Shown piece after piece: positions 24,392 through 33,297 of a stretch of DNA of 64,000 bases. This DNA comes from Epilithonimonas vandammei (lineage in GTDB: Bacteria > Bacteroidota > Bacteroidia > Flavobacteriales > Weeksellaceae): the NCBI RefSeq assembly GCF_003860525.1, contig NZ_CP034161.1, positions 2,108,001 through 2,172,000 of the forward strand. The letters are read 5' to 3'. The notes under the pieces were generated by a model that was not told where the DNA came from, ran no database searches, and saw only the letters and a list, made by a program, of their open reading frames with translations. The stretch's first letter is position 1. Every line of letters begins with the position of its first letter. Made by a program: the position numbers and the translations under genes.

Positions 24392-26824
24392 TTAATAGAT
24401 AGGCGGATATTTTTCAGGATTTAGTTCAAAAAAAAGTTGGTATACTTTTTCTACAATATCATCTGCTGATGGCTTGCTAAAATAATCACCATCGCTGGCA
24501 TAAGCTGGCCTGTGGTTTTCTGCGGAAATGGTCAGAGGATCAGAATCCAGATATCTGAACGCTTTTTGCTTCTCCAAAACCTGCTGAAGTATAAAGGCCG
24601 ATGTTCCGCCCTCCACATCTTCATCTATAACCACCAATCTGTTTGTCTTCTTAATACTTTGAGCTATTTCGGAAGACAAATCAAAAGGAATTAACGATTG
24701 AATATCAATAACTTCTGATGAAATTCCTAATTTTTCTAACTCATTTGCAGCCTCGGAAACAATTCTCCACGTAGAAGCATAAGTTACCAAAGTTACATCC
24801 GAACCTTCTTTTGTGATTTCGATTTTCCCGACAGGAACAGTAAATTCGCCTAGATTATCGGGTTGTTTTTCCTTCAGTCTATAACCATTCAAACATTCTA
24901 CAATCACCGCTGGCTCATCACTTTGAAGCATAGTGTTGTAAAAACCTGCCGCTTTTGTCAAATTTCTAGGAACCAGAATATTGATACCTTTCGAAAGATT
25001 CAGTATGCCCGCCATAGGCGATCCAGAATGCCAAATACCTTCCAGTCTGTGGCCTCTGGTTCTGATAATTACCGGCGCTTTTTGTCCGCCTTTTGTTCTG
25101 TATTGAACCGTGGCAAGATCGTCACTCATGCCTTGCAGGCAGTATAAAATATAGTCTAAATACTGGATTTCGGCAATTGGTTTTAGTCCTCTCATTGCCA
25201 TTCCAATTCCTTGTCCAAGAATAGTTGCTTCTCGAATTCCTGTATCAGCAATTCTCACATCACCGTACTTTTCTTGTAGTCCTTCCAAACCTTGATTTAC
25301 GTCACCGATATTCCCTGCATCTTCGCCAAACACCAATGCCTGAGGATATTTCTCAAATATCTTATCAAAATTATTTCTTACTACTACTCTACCATCCACC
25401 TCTTTGGAAGCTTCGGAAAATACAGGTTTTACTTCCTTAATATTGGTCGCTTTCCACTCCGATTCGGAATATAGATGCGAAGAATAATTATCTTTTTCTA
25501 CTCTTTTAACATCTTGATATTTAGATGTAAGCGCAGCTTTCTCGGGAGAATGAGAATCTCTGGTCATTAACAAAGTTTTTCTTACCAAATGGAAGATATC
25601 TCTCTTGCTTTTGGAAATAATTTTGTGGAAATTTTCAATCAAATTGTTAATTTCTGAATTAGTCTTAGCAAGCTCTTCTACCAAAGGCAAAACTTCCAAA
25701 GCCAGATCCGAAATTGTCTTTTGGTAAGCTTCCCAAGCTCTTTTCTGACCCTCTTTCACTAATTTTTTAGCCTCTGCATCAATAAGATCTAATTCTTCCG
25801 AAGTAGCGAGGAATTCTTCATTGCCATCAATATCAATATTATAATCAAGTATCCACTCACGGAATTTTATTAATCCGTCAAATTCCGATTCCCAGCTTAG
25901 CCTATCATCCGACTTATATCGTTCGTGCGATCCAGAGGTAGAATGTCCCTGAGGTTGCGTCACTTCGGTTACGTGGATCACCACAGGTACACTTTCGTGT
26001 CTTGCAAAATGTTCTGCTTTGGCATAAGCTTCCATCAGTGCAGGATAATCCCAGGCCTTTACTTTTATAATTTCGCAACCTTGGTTTTCACCTTCATTTC
26101 TTTTAAAACCAGAAAGCATTTCTGAAATATCAGCTTTTGCTCTTTGATTTTGTGTCGGAACAGAGATTCCATAACCATCATCCCAAATCGAAACAATCAT
26201 TGGAACTTGTAATGCACAAGCGGCATTCAGGGTTTCCCAGAAATGACCTTCGGCAGTAGACGCATCTCCAATTGTTCCAAAAGCAACTTCATTTCCGCCA
26301 TTTGAAAATTTCTCAGAACCATCAAATTTTATTGACTTATAAACTTTAGAAGCTAGGGCTAAACCTAATAATCTAGGCATTTGCCCAGCAGTTGGCGATA
26401 TATCTGATGAAATATTTTTTTGTTCCATCAGGTTTTTCCAGCTTCCATCTGCATTTAAACTTCTCGTTGCATAATGTCCGTTCATCTGTCTTCCTGCAGA
26501 CGCTGGATCTCTATCTACACTTGTGTCTGCATAGAGTTGGGCAAAAAAACTTTCTATAGAAACAGCATCTACTGCCAGCGCAAAAGTCTGATCTCTGTAA
26601 TAACCAGAGCGGAAATCACCATATCTGAACACTTTAGCCATTGCAAGCTGTGGCAATTCTTTACCATCACCAAAAATCCCAAACTTGGCTTTTCCTGTAA
26701 GGACTTCACGTCTTCCAAGATAAGACATTTCACGGGAAATACGTCCTAAACGATAATCACTAATGACGCTGTTTTTGAAGTCCTGAAAAGAAATCTGCTG
26801 GGTTTCTATATAAGTTGATTGCAT
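24392..26824 (-). CDS. Branched-chain 2-oxoacid dehydrogenase E1, fused alpha and beta subunits
   Basis: The 810-residue fusion decarboxylates branched-chain 2-oxoacids with thiamine diphosphate and passes the acyl group to E2 lipoamide. The alpha half (about 1-390) contains the ThDP motif GDASTAEGHFWETLNAACAL (about 196-215) and the phosphorylation-loop-like HSTSGSHERYKS. A helical linker (about 355-420) follows. The beta half (from about 470) shows FGEDAGNIGDVNQGLEGLQEKYG and the EIQYLDYI motif. Bacteroidota commonly carry this fusion. lpdA encodes the E3 subunit 4 kb away; no E2 is in the window. A -7 box lies directly upstream. Confidence 0.93.
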   Translation of the reverse strand: MQSTYIETQQISFQDFKNSVISDYRLGRISREMSYLGRREVLTGKAKFGIFGDGKELPQLAMAKVFRYGDFRSGYYRDQTFALAVDAVSIESFFAQLYADTSVDRDPASAGRQMNGHYATRSLNADGSWKNLMEQKNISSDISPTAGQMPRLLGLALASKVYKSIKFDGSEKFSNGGNEVAFGTIGDASTAEGHFWETLNAACALQVPMIVSIWDDGYGISVPTQNQRAKADISEMLSGFKRNEGENQGCEIIKVKAWDYPALMEAYAKAEHFARHESVPVVIHVTEVTQPQGHSTSGSHERYKSDDRLSWESEFDGLIKFREWILDYNIDIDGNEEFLATSEELDLIDAEAKKLVKEGQKRAWEAYQKTISDLALEVLPLVEELAKTNSEINNLIENFHKIISKSKRDIFHLVRKTLLMTRDSHSPEKAALTSKYQDVKRVEKDNYSSHLYSESEWKATNIKEVKPVFSEASKEVDGRVVVRNNFDKIFEKYPQALVFGEDAGNIGDVNQGLEGLQEKYGDVRIADTGIREATILGQGIGMAMRGLKPIAEIQYLDYILYCLQGMSDDLATVQYRTKGGQKAPVIIRTRGHRLEGIWHSGSPMAGILNLSKGINILVPRNLTKAAGFYNTMLQSDEPAVIVECLNGYRLKEKQPDNLGEFTVPVGKIEITKEGSDVTLVTYASTWRIVSEAANELEKLGISSEVIDIQSLIPFDLSSEIAQSIKKTNRLVVIDEDVEGGTSAFILQQVLEKQKAFRYLDSDPLTISAENHRPAYASDGDYFSKPSADDIVEKVYQLFFELNPEKYPPIY

Positions 26825-26839
26825 ACCTTAGAGTTTTGA

Positions 26840-26847
26840 CAAATATA
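26840..26847 (-). promoter_or_regulatory. -7 box of the E1 fusion gene
   Basis: On the minus strand TATATTTG at 26847-26840 matches TAnnTTTG and lies 16 bp upstream of the start codon. No good -33 box is visible. Confidence 0.5.
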
Positions 26848-26973
26848 AAATTTTTCCGCTAATTTTTACGAAAATGATATTTTTAAGATTGAAGAATATT
26901 TTAATGAAATATAAAATCGTTAGAAATTTCCAATATTGTTAGACGATATGCGACAGTTGAACACTCTTGAGTT

Positions 26974-27253
26974 ATGAAAAATACAGCACCTCACATTCTT
27001 AATGCTTGTACCAATCTTTAGGGATTTTGCGTATTGATTAAGACTTACTTGGAATTTACCAAGTTCCAACACTGCATGAACTTGCGGTATTTGCTATTAT
27101 CTGGTTTCAAGATGTACTTTATCTTTTCTTGTCATAAAAACCGATAAAGAAAAATTTTCAGACAAGATGAAAAGTATTGCAGATATGCTTTTTTACAGCG
27201 CATTGCTTTGTATTACCTCAGCTATCTGCATCGTAAGTATCGATGAAGTTTAA
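26974..27253 (+). pseudogene. Decayed small membrane-protein gene
   Basis: From ATG 26974 the frame reads MKNTAPHILNACTNL, then a TAG at 27019-27021, then GFCVLIKTYLEFTK. After a frameshift near 27060 the next frame carries a TGA and then SRCTLSFLVIKTDKEKF, DKMKSIADMLFYSALLCITS, ending VSIDEV and TAA at 27251-27253. Both parts look like a small multi-helix membrane protein of about 92 residues seen in other Flavobacteriales (recalled, not searched). Two stops and one frameshift make it non-functional. It overlaps the RNase Z stop by 4 bp on the opposite strand. Confidence 0.55.
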
Positions 27254-28167
27254 CCAATTTTTACAGTTTCAAGCGCTTTTGGAAGAAAAGAATTTGGAAA
27301 AATCTGTCGGGCTTCTGCAGTCATCACACTCAGATCGCTATAACGATTGGAAAAATGTCCCAATATAAGCTTACCAACTTGTGCTTTTTTTGCTATTGTA
27401 GCCGCTTCCAAAGCGGTGGAATGCCCTGTATAATCTGCCATTTCTTTCAGATTATGAAGAAAAGTAGATTCGTGATATAGCACATCTACCTTTTCTATGA
27501 TTGGGATTATGTCTTCCTTATATTTCGTATCGCTACAAAAAGCATAAGAAACAGAATCCCTAGGATCTGTTGTCAGTAATTGATTTTCTATAACAGATCC
27601 ATCTTCTAATACAAAATCTTTCCCGAGTCTCAGGTTCTGAAAATCGCAAATTTCTATTTCTTTATATTTAGAAATTTCTTTCATATTAAGATGACGCTCT
27701 TTTGGCTTTTCCTTAAAGAGATATCCATTACAGTAGACTCTGTGACTGAGCGGAATAGTATAGACTTCTACTCTTTTATCTTCATAGATTTTTACAGATT
27801 CTTTACCTTCCAGCTCGTGGTAAATCACTTCAAATCCTTTGTACGTCTCTGTGATTTCAAAAATGGTTTCCAGCATTTTTTTGATGCCCTTCGGACCATA
27901 GATATTTAATGGTGTTTTTCTGCCTAATAGTCTGAAAGATGCTACCAAACCTGGCAATCCAAAACAATGATCGCCGTGCAGGTGTGATATAAAAATATGA
28001 TTAATTTTTGAGAATCTTACCTTGGCTTTTCGCATCTGGACTTGTGTTCCTTCGCCGCAATCAATTAAAAAATGACGCTCTTCCATTTCCAGAAACTGAG
28101 AAGTGGGCGATGAATTGATGGTCGGAATAGCGGAATTAAAACCTAAAATTGTAAGATATGTACTCAA
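27250..28167 (-). CDS. rnz: Ribonuclease Z
   Basis: RNase Z removes the 3' trailer of tRNA precursors that lack an encoded CCA. The 305-residue product has the metallo-beta-lactamase motif HLHGDHCFGLPGL (about 63-75), the upstream LIDCGEGTQVQMRKAKV (about 34-50), CSDTKY (about 212-217) and GHFSNRYSD (about 273-281) for metal and catalytic contacts. The tRNA-Arg in this window has no encoded CCA, consistent with a need for RNase Z. The rdgB gene lies 54 bp upstream; co-transcription is possible. Confidence 0.95.
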   Translation of the reverse strand: MSTYLTILGFNSAIPTINSSPTSQFLEMEERHFLIDCGEGTQVQMRKAKVRFSKINHIFISHLHGDHCFGLPGLVASFRLLGRKTPLNIYGPKGIKKMLETIFEITETYKGFEVIYHELEGKESVKIYEDKRVEVYTIPLSHRVYCNGYLFKEKPKERHLNMKEISKYKEIEICDFQNLRLGKDFVLEDGSVIENQLLTTDPRDSVSYAFCSDTKYKEDIIPIIEKVDVLYHESTFLHNLKEMADYTGHSTALEAATIAKKAQVGKLILGHFSNRYSDLSVMTAEARQIFPNSFLPKALETVKIG

Positions 28168-28221
28168 TTTTATTATTTATATTGGAAATTAGAGGGTAAA
28201 TATACGAAAACATAACAAAAT

Positions 28222-28806
28222 TTACATTATACCCCCTTTTGAATTAAGAAAATCTAAGAATTTTTTTAAAGCTTCACTTCTGTGGCTTATCTTATTTTTT
28301 TCTGCAGTTTTCATTTCAGCAAACGTCTGATTATAATCATCTGGAACAAAAATAGGATCATAGCCAAAACCATCTGTTCCAAAAACTTCATTGGTAAGAT
28401 TGCCATATACACGACCTTCGAAGAAATGTTCTCCATCTGCATCTTTGTAACACAACACTGTTATGAAGTAGGCTCTCCGGTTAGGCTCATCCTTCATTTC
28501 GTCCAATACTTTTTCTATATTCTTTTTAAAATTATGATTTCCTGCATAGCGCGCAGAAAAAATACCCGGCCTTCCGCCAAGCGCTTCTACCACTAGTCCG
28601 CTGTCATCACCAACACTTGCTTTTCCTGTTTCTTCGAAGCTATATTTTGCTTTTATGAGTGCGTTTTCCTGAAATGTGCTGCCATCTTCTATGATTTCGT
28701 CATTCAGATTATAGTCTGAAAGACTTGTTACAATATATTCTGTTCCGAGAATCTGCTGAATCTCTTCTTTTTTATGAAGGTTATGCGTAGCTACCAGAAT
28801 TTCCAT
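28222..28806 (-). CDS. rdgB: XTP/dITP diphosphatase (RdgB/HAM1 family)
   Basis: The enzyme hydrolyses non-canonical purine nucleoside triphosphates to keep inosine and xanthine out of DNA and RNA. The 194 residues show the start LVATHNLHKKEEIQQIL (about 4-20), SVGDDSGLVVEALGGRPGIFSARY (about 64-87) and GFGYDPIF (about 145-152), all standard for the Ham1 family, and a C-terminal ISHRSEALKKF. It lies upstream of rnz on the same strand. Confidence 0.94.
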   Translation of the reverse strand: MEILVATHNLHKKEEIQQILGTEYIVTSLSDYNLNDEIIEDGSTFQENALIKAKYSFEETGKASVGDDSGLVVEALGGRPGIFSARYAGNHNFKKNIEKVLDEMKDEPNRRAYFITVLCYKDADGEHFFEGRVYGNLTNEVFGTDGFGYDPIFVPDDYNQTFAEMKTAEKNKISHRSEALKKFLDFLNSKGGIM

Positions 28807-28889
28807 AAATATAATTGATAATTTATAATAATAATTGATTATTTATTAATTTTTAATAATATCATAAAAGGACTTTGTAGGACAAAATC

Positions 28890-28971
28890 TGCAGCCCGGC
28901 TTGAACGGAAATCCTTTGTTGTTTTTTGCAAAAAGCAACAAAGATTGGGAGTGGAAGACGGAAATGCTGCC
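28890..28971. repeat. Dispersed GCAGCCC/GCTGCC intergenic repeat, copy 1
   Basis: The segment starts GCAGCCCGGCTTGAACGGA and ends GACGGAAATGCTGCC. In between, CTTTGTTG (28914-28921) pairs with CAACAAAG (28936-28943) around a TTTTTTGCAAAAA centre. A second copy with the same ends but different centre lies at 49579-49660. Both copies sit just 3' of a minus-strand gene. It could be a structured RNA or a terminator-like mobile repeat. Confidence 0.6.
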
Positions 28972-28977
28972 ATAAAA

Positions 28978-29793
28978 TTAATCTTTATAAATGATATTTT
29001 TCTTAATGGCGAAAAAATAAAATGGAATGATGAAAATCACGATGCCCATTATTAATAATATTTCATTTCTAATTCCAAATAATTGGGAGAATGTTTCCGA
29101 ATCTGAATATATCATCAGCATTGCAGAAATCAGATTGTTAAACGCATGCAGCAAGATAGACATCAGCAATGATTTGGTTTTGTAGTACACCAAACCTAAT
29201 ACCAAACCCAATAAAAGTGCGCCTGCAAATTGCCAGGGATTGAAATGTACTACCCCAAAAATGAAAGCAGATAATGCAATAGCAAGAAGTGGTTTTGTAC
29301 CGTTATTTATCATTCCTTTCATAATAATACCGCGAAACAATATCTCTTCAAGAATTGGTGCGAGAATAACGGTCATTATGATCGTCGCAACTGGCGACTT
29401 TAGCAATTTTGCAAATTCTTCTGTATATAATTTATAAAGTGGGCCCAGTAAATCTCCGGTTGTCGGGATAAGCTGTGTCGTATAATCTGCAATGAGCATC
29501 ATCCCAAACATCATTGGGAATATCAACAAATAGACTCGAAGTGGTTTGGTAGAAAAATCGAAACGGAGTTTTGCCCCATCTTTTCTTACCACAAAAAAGT
29601 CAAAAAATAAAATTGGGGTGACAAACGTAATAAGATAAGCCAAGGCCTGATACCATGCTGTTTCCCGAATATCATCTGCCAGCAAAGCAGATAAACCCTG
29701 ACCGACTGCGTACGCGACTGAAGCTCCTACAAATAATCCTATGACTAACAATATTCCTGCAAAGAAATCGACTTTATAATTCTGTGTTTCCAT
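28978..29793 (-). CDS. CPBP family intramembrane glutamic endopeptidase
   Basis: The 271-residue protein has about eight hydrophobic helices and the Abi/CAAX-protease signature: PILEEILFRGIIMKG (about 148-162), FGVVHFNPWQF (about 182-192) and LLHAFNNLISA (about 220-230), supplying Glu-Glu, Arg and His residues. Members cleave prenylated or membrane-embedded substrates, but substrates are mostly unknown in Bacteroidota. Its start abuts the stop of the substrate-binding lipoprotein gene with no gap, so both are likely in one transcript. Confidence 0.87.
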   Translation of the reverse strand: METQNYKVDFFAGILLVIGLFVGASVAYAVGQGLSALLADDIRETAWYQALAYLITFVTPILFFDFFVVRKDGAKLRFDFSTKPLRVYLLIFPMMFGMMLIADYTTQLIPTTGDLLGPLYKLYTEEFAKLLKSPVATIIMTVILAPILEEILFRGIIMKGMINNGTKPLLAIALSAFIFGVVHFNPWQFAGALLLGLVLGLVYYKTKSLLMSILLHAFNNLISAMLMIYSDSETFSQLFGIRNEILLIMGIVIFIIPFYFFAIKKNIIYKD

Positions 29794-30846
29794 TTATTTG
29801 AGTTCTTTCATGTAAATTAAAGGTTCTTTCTGAAATGTTTTGTCATCTGGATGAAAAATTTTAAAATAATCCCGCAAAACCAAATCGCAGCGCACAACGC
29901 CTGATTCAAAATAATCATTAGCATTATCCTTTTCACGATTATTAATCATAAAGAGTGATCCTGAATTAAACACTTTCATTTTGCTATAATTGGGATTAAG
30001 TACCAGCAACTCCTTTTTATTGCGATGGGGACTGATGTTGATCCAGTAACTGACATTTTCAGATTTTACAAAAACTTCTTCAAAACTAAGAGGCACAGAA
30101 ACGGTTTCTGTATTGTCTTTTAAAAAATAATTACCACCTGCATCGGCTATTAATTTCGAAACAAAAGATTTACCACCGGGGACGAACCACTGACTTCCGT
30201 ACATTTCGTTACAAATAACTCTAGGTTTATGCGGCATTGTCATTGAGAGCTGTTTGATTTTCTGATAATTATTTTCAATATTCTTATATGATTTTTCGGC
30301 TTTTTCTTCCGCATCAAACAGTTTACCAAACAGCAACAAGTATTTTGTTTTTTCTAATGGATTCTGCTCCGAATACTCGTCTAAAAAAATAATTTCTATT
30401 CCGTTTTTCTTCAGAATATCATAAGTGTTGGAAAAATTAGGCACATAATTCGTAAATATAACATCAGGCTTACTACCAATTATTTTTTCGATATCATATT
30501 TCTGTTCATTTCCGATGTTAATAATCTTATTTTCATTGATGAGCTGATGGATTTTTTCCGAAAAAACATATTCCGGACTAGAAACCCCTTTAATTTTATT
30601 CTCTAAACCAAGTTCCAAAAAGTAACCAATCAAGCTTGAATTGAGAAGCATAGCTTTCTTAAACGGCAATTTTTCCTTAGAAATTGCATTTTGGAATTTT
30701 CCCGAGTTAACAATTAATTTTTTGGAATCATCAGAGTAATTTACTCTAGATGAGATTTTTACAGTTTCGTCTGCCAATCGAGAATTTTCTTTTTTACACG
30801 AAATTGAAAAAAGAAATAATATAAGTGATAAAAAAACACGTTTCAT
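29794..30846 (-). CDS. ABC transporter substrate-binding lipoprotein (ferric-chelate/cobalamin type)
   Basis: A signal with lipobox (MKRVFLSLILFLFSISCKK, Cys about 17) is followed by two lobes of a class III periplasmic-binding fold, with ENKIKGVSSPEYVF near 80 and PDVIFTNYVPNF near 125. This class binds iron-siderophores, haem or cobalamin. I use ATG 30844-30846; the longer frame from 30906 starts inside the tRNA gene's flank. No permease or ATPase lies nearby, so it may serve transport genes elsewhere. The ligand cannot be read from sequence. Confidence 0.8.
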   Translation of the reverse strand: MKRVFLSLILFLFSISCKKENSRLADETVKISSRVNYSDDSKKLIVNSGKFQNAISKEKLPFKKAMLLNSSLIGYFLELGLENKIKGVSSPEYVFSEKIHQLINENKIINIGNEQKYDIEKIIGSKPDVIFTNYVPNFSNTYDILKKNGIEIIFLDEYSEQNPLEKTKYLLLFGKLFDAEEKAEKSYKNIENNYQKIKQLSMTMPHKPRVICNEMYGSQWFVPGGKSFVSKLIADAGGNYFLKDNTETVSVPLSFEEVFVKSENVSYWINISPHRNKKELLVLNPNYSKMKVFNSGSLFMINNREKDNANDYFESGVVRCDLVLRDYFKIFHPDDKTFQKEPLIYMKELK

Positions 30847-30870
30847 GTTCCAAAGAAAGCAAAAAAGTAC

Positions 30871-30878
30871 TATATTTG
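30871..30878 (+). promoter_or_regulatory. -7 box of tRNA-Arg
   Basis: TATATTTG at 30871-30878 matches TAnnTTTG and lies 13 bp upstream of the tRNA. No -33 box matches well. The promoter is divergent from the lipoprotein gene. Confidence 0.5.
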
Positions 30879-30891
30879 CAAACCGAAAAAC

Positions 30892-30965
30892 GGCCTCGTG
30901 GCGCAACTGAATAGCGCATCTGATTACGGCTCAGAAGGTTACAGGTTTGAATCCTGTCGAGGTCA
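30892..30965 (+). tRNA. tRNA-Arg(ACG)
   Basis: The 74-nt sequence folds as a full cloverleaf: acceptor GGCCTCG/CGAGGTC with discriminator A, D-stem GCGC/GCGC, anticodon stem TCTGA/TCAGA around TTACGGC (anticodon ACG) and T-stem ACAGG/CCTGT with loop TTTGAAT. No CCA is encoded. A hairpin terminator follows at 30970-31010. The serine recombinase gene on the opposite strand reads into its 3' half up to 30931, so the tRNA is the likely attachment site of an integrated element. Confidence 0.95.
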
Positions 30966-32493
30966 CAAGACCGACATTTGAAGTTTTCAATTTCTTATGT
31001 CGGTTTTTTTTATTCCCTAAACCGCTGTTATACTGATAGATACACTGAGCAACAATATTCATCTTAGGTGTTTGAAAACTTTTTCCGTCAAATTCAACTT
31101 TTTGGGGAAATATCAAACACCCTATCGTTCTTTTTGTTAGCAGATCGCCTTGCTGGTATAGGTTTGAAAGGTTTTCCATGGAATCGAGCGCGTTTTCTAT
31201 TTTTGTCTTGATGTCAAGTTCTTTACTTTCTGAAACAATATACTGTAGCTCCACTTCCAACTGCTCGATTTGGTTTTTCGTAAGTATTTTTATCTCTTTG
31301 TAATCGTCTTCGTCTAACTTATCGGAAAGATATTTGTCTCTCGCGTTGGCAACTTTTTCATGAAGTAAACTAATCTCCTTTGAAATAGATTTCCGTTTCG
31401 CTTCGATATCATAAGTAAACTGTTTGTAGTTATCTAAAAGTATTTCTTTCATCAGGTCTTTGATGATCGGATTATATTCCAATTTTGAGATTTCAGTTTC
31501 AAATAATTCATTTAATGTATCAGAGTCAAATCTAAACCCGCATTTATAGTGGCAGTGGTAGTAGTAATAGGTTCTAGATTTCCCTTTTGCACCACTTGCA
31601 GTAAGATTTTTTCCGCATCTTGGACAGGTAAGAAGGCCTCGAAGCGGAAAACGGTCATTACCAAAAACTCGTCCGCCTGGACCCTCCACTTTTCTTCTTT
31701 TGTCCATAATCTGCTGAACCTGATAAAATAGTCGTTCGGTAATTAGCGCTTCGTGTTTTCCATCAGTGTAATAGGCCTCCTCTTGTTTATAGTTTTCTAT
31801 ATAAATTTTACCGCAATAAACCGGATTTCTCATGGCTTTGGCAAATGCACTTCTCGACATGGAAACACCTTCCCTTTTATTCATCTGCAACCGTACATGA
31901 TCAGCAGGTAGATGACCTTTGGCAACTTCATTAAAAGCCCAGGTAATATTTGATGCTTCCGGTTCCTTACGGGCAATATATTTTTTACCGTCCTCATGAC
32001 TTCTATTAATATAACCGTAAGGGGCTATCCCCATTAATCGACCCTCCTTCTTCGCTCTGCGCATGCCGTGAAAAGTGTTCAATGCTCTTCTGTCATTTTC
32101 TACCTCAGGGGTAGAAAGATAGATTGCCAGCATGAGCTTATTTTCAGGTACGGACATATCCAGCGGCTGTTCGATAGCTTGGGGAATAATATGATTTTTA
32201 TGGAGAAGACTTATCATCTGATAGGCATCTCCTGTGTTACGGCTGAACCGATCCCATTTGGTAAACAGGACCAGACTGCTTTTGTGACTTCTTTTTTTTA
32301 TTTCAATGAGGTACTTTTTCCACTCCGGGCGTTCAAAGCTCTTGGCTGAATGATCTTCATAAATAACCTTATTTACCAGTATATTGTTGTTTTCACAATA
32401 TTTACGCAGTCTCTCATTCTGATCTCTTTGGGAATAGCCCTTTTCAGCCTGTTCATCAGTGGAAACTCTTATGTATAGATCTGCAATTATCAT
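30931..32493 (-). CDS. Serine site-specific recombinase (large type)
   Basis: The 520-residue enzyme begins with a resolvase/invertase catalytic domain: DLYIRVSTDEQAEKGYSQRDQ (Ser about 10) and KWDRFSRNTGDAYQ (about 79-92). The Recombinase domain (about 150-270) is followed by a zinc ribbon (LRGLLTCPRCGKNLTASGA, then YYYHCHYKCG) and a coiled-coil (about 330-440). The final 23 or so residues (KKLKTSNVGLVTSTGFKPVTF) are read from antisense tRNA-Arg and its terminator, so the true stop was probably created by integration. It catalyses integration and excision of the element. A 75-residue ORF just upstream is its usual small companion. Confidence 0.92.
   Translation of the reverse strand: MIIADLYIRVSTDEQAEKGYSQRDQNERLRKYCENNNILVNKVIYEDHSAKSFERPEWKKYLIEIKKRSHKSSLVLFTKWDRFSRNTGDAYQMISLLHKNHIIPQAIEQPLDMSVPENKLMLAIYLSTPEVENDRRALNTFHGMRRAKKEGRLMGIAPYGYINRSHEDGKKYIARKEPEASNITWAFNEVAKGHLPADHVRLQMNKREGVSMSRSAFAKAMRNPVYCGKIYIENYKQEEAYYTDGKHEALITERLFYQVQQIMDKRRKVEGPGGRVFGNDRFPLRGLLTCPRCGKNLTASGAKGKSRTYYYYHCHYKCGFRFDSDTLNELFETEISKLEYNPIIKDLMKEILLDNYKQFTYDIEAKRKSISKEISLLHEKVANARDKYLSDKLDEDDYKEIKILTKNQIEQLEVELQYIVSESKELDIKTKIENALDSMENLSNLYQQGDLLTKRTIGCLIFPQKVEFDGKSFQTPKMNIVAQCIYQYNSGLGNKKNRHKKLKTSNVGLVTSTGFKPVTF
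30970..31010 (+). terminator. Terminator of tRNA-Arg
   Basis: ACCGACAT (30970-30977) pairs with ATGTCGGT (30997-31004), then a run of T. It lies 5 bp downstream of the tRNA and also encodes part of the recombinase C-terminus on the opposite strand. Confidence 0.85.
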
Positions 32494-32593
32494 TATCTTG
32501 ATGATTTCATTAAAAATTATTTTAGGAGCAACTTTGAGAAAATTGGTTGCAGTAGAAATTCATCATTCTAATATGTTACTAAATTACAAATAA

Positions 32594-32821
32594 TCAGTCA
32601 GATGTAAAAAATTCTTTGAGGGTTAATTTGACAATAGTGTACAGAAACTCCATAACCTCTTCTGATTGTTCGGCATCAATTTCGTAGCCGGTCTTTCTTA
32701 AAATAGCTAAAGCTTTTTCGGGAGGAATTTTCTTTATGGCAATGGATGGAATATATTTGTTAACCTCTTGTTGATCTTTATATTTTTTCTCTCTTTTCTC
32801 TTTCTTCATAACAATTGACAT
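32594..32821 (-). CDS. Small recombinase-associated protein, 75 aa
   Basis: The 75-residue protein is strongly basic at its N-terminus (MKKEKREKKYKDQQEV) and then helical, with KALAILRKTGYEIDAEQSEEVMEFLYTIVKLTLKEF over the last half. It lies 100 bp upstream of the serine recombinase on the same strand. Short ORFs of this type recur next to Bacteroidota large serine recombinases; whether it acts as a directionality factor or regulator is not known. Start ATG at 32819-32821, or at 32807-32809. Confidence 0.6.
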   Translation of the reverse strand: MSIVMKKEKREKKYKDQQEVNKYIPSIAIKKIPPEKALAILRKTGYEIDAEQSEEVMEFLYTIVKLTLKEFFTSD

Positions 32822-33273
32822 TGAGGACTCGTTCTCAATAATTGCAATTTAAAAAGCAGAATAATTATTTTTTATAAGTTGCGTCAAAGGTCATCTGTTG
32901 GCGCTAAATGCATATATGAACTAAAATTTAAAATTTGTTAGCCCTTTATTAAAATACAAAAAAGGACAGAAGCAATTTTTTTATGATCGCATTACTAATA
33001 GGTTCTACACTTTAGTGTGATTCCATGGAACTAATAAGAAAGAAGCTTAAAGCACGCAATATTTTATGTAATGGCGATGGTATGTATATTTAATACTACA
33101 CTGACCTTAGCGGTGCATTTTCCGAACACTTTTGTAGAAGATTTGGATAAACTCGCTAAACTCTTATCATTCATTATCTCATAAAAGTTCCGATTTAATA
33201 GACAATGTTTGTTAAAAAAGAGTTACATAGGTATACGGAAATCTAATTAAGGCTAGTTAGGAATAAAAAAAAT
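32822..33273. other. Non-coding or decayed sequence between recombinase module and inverted repeat
   Basis: No open gene is present in this 450-bp stretch. Short frames such as MELIRKKLKARNILCNGDG (from 33027, plus) stop quickly, so remnants of a degraded gene are possible but unidentifiable. A short GGAAT/ATTCC hairpin at about 33260-33276 touches the left inverted repeat. Confidence 0.4.
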
Positions 33274-33297
33274 TCCAAGTTAGTTTGAAGACGTACA
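33274..33297. repeat. 24-bp inverted repeat, left copy
   Basis: The 24 bases here are the exact reverse complement of 35707-35730. The repeat begins TCCAAGTTAGTTTGAAG. It marks the 5' break of the sdhC remnant: SdhC-like sequence begins right after it. Confidence 0.9.
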
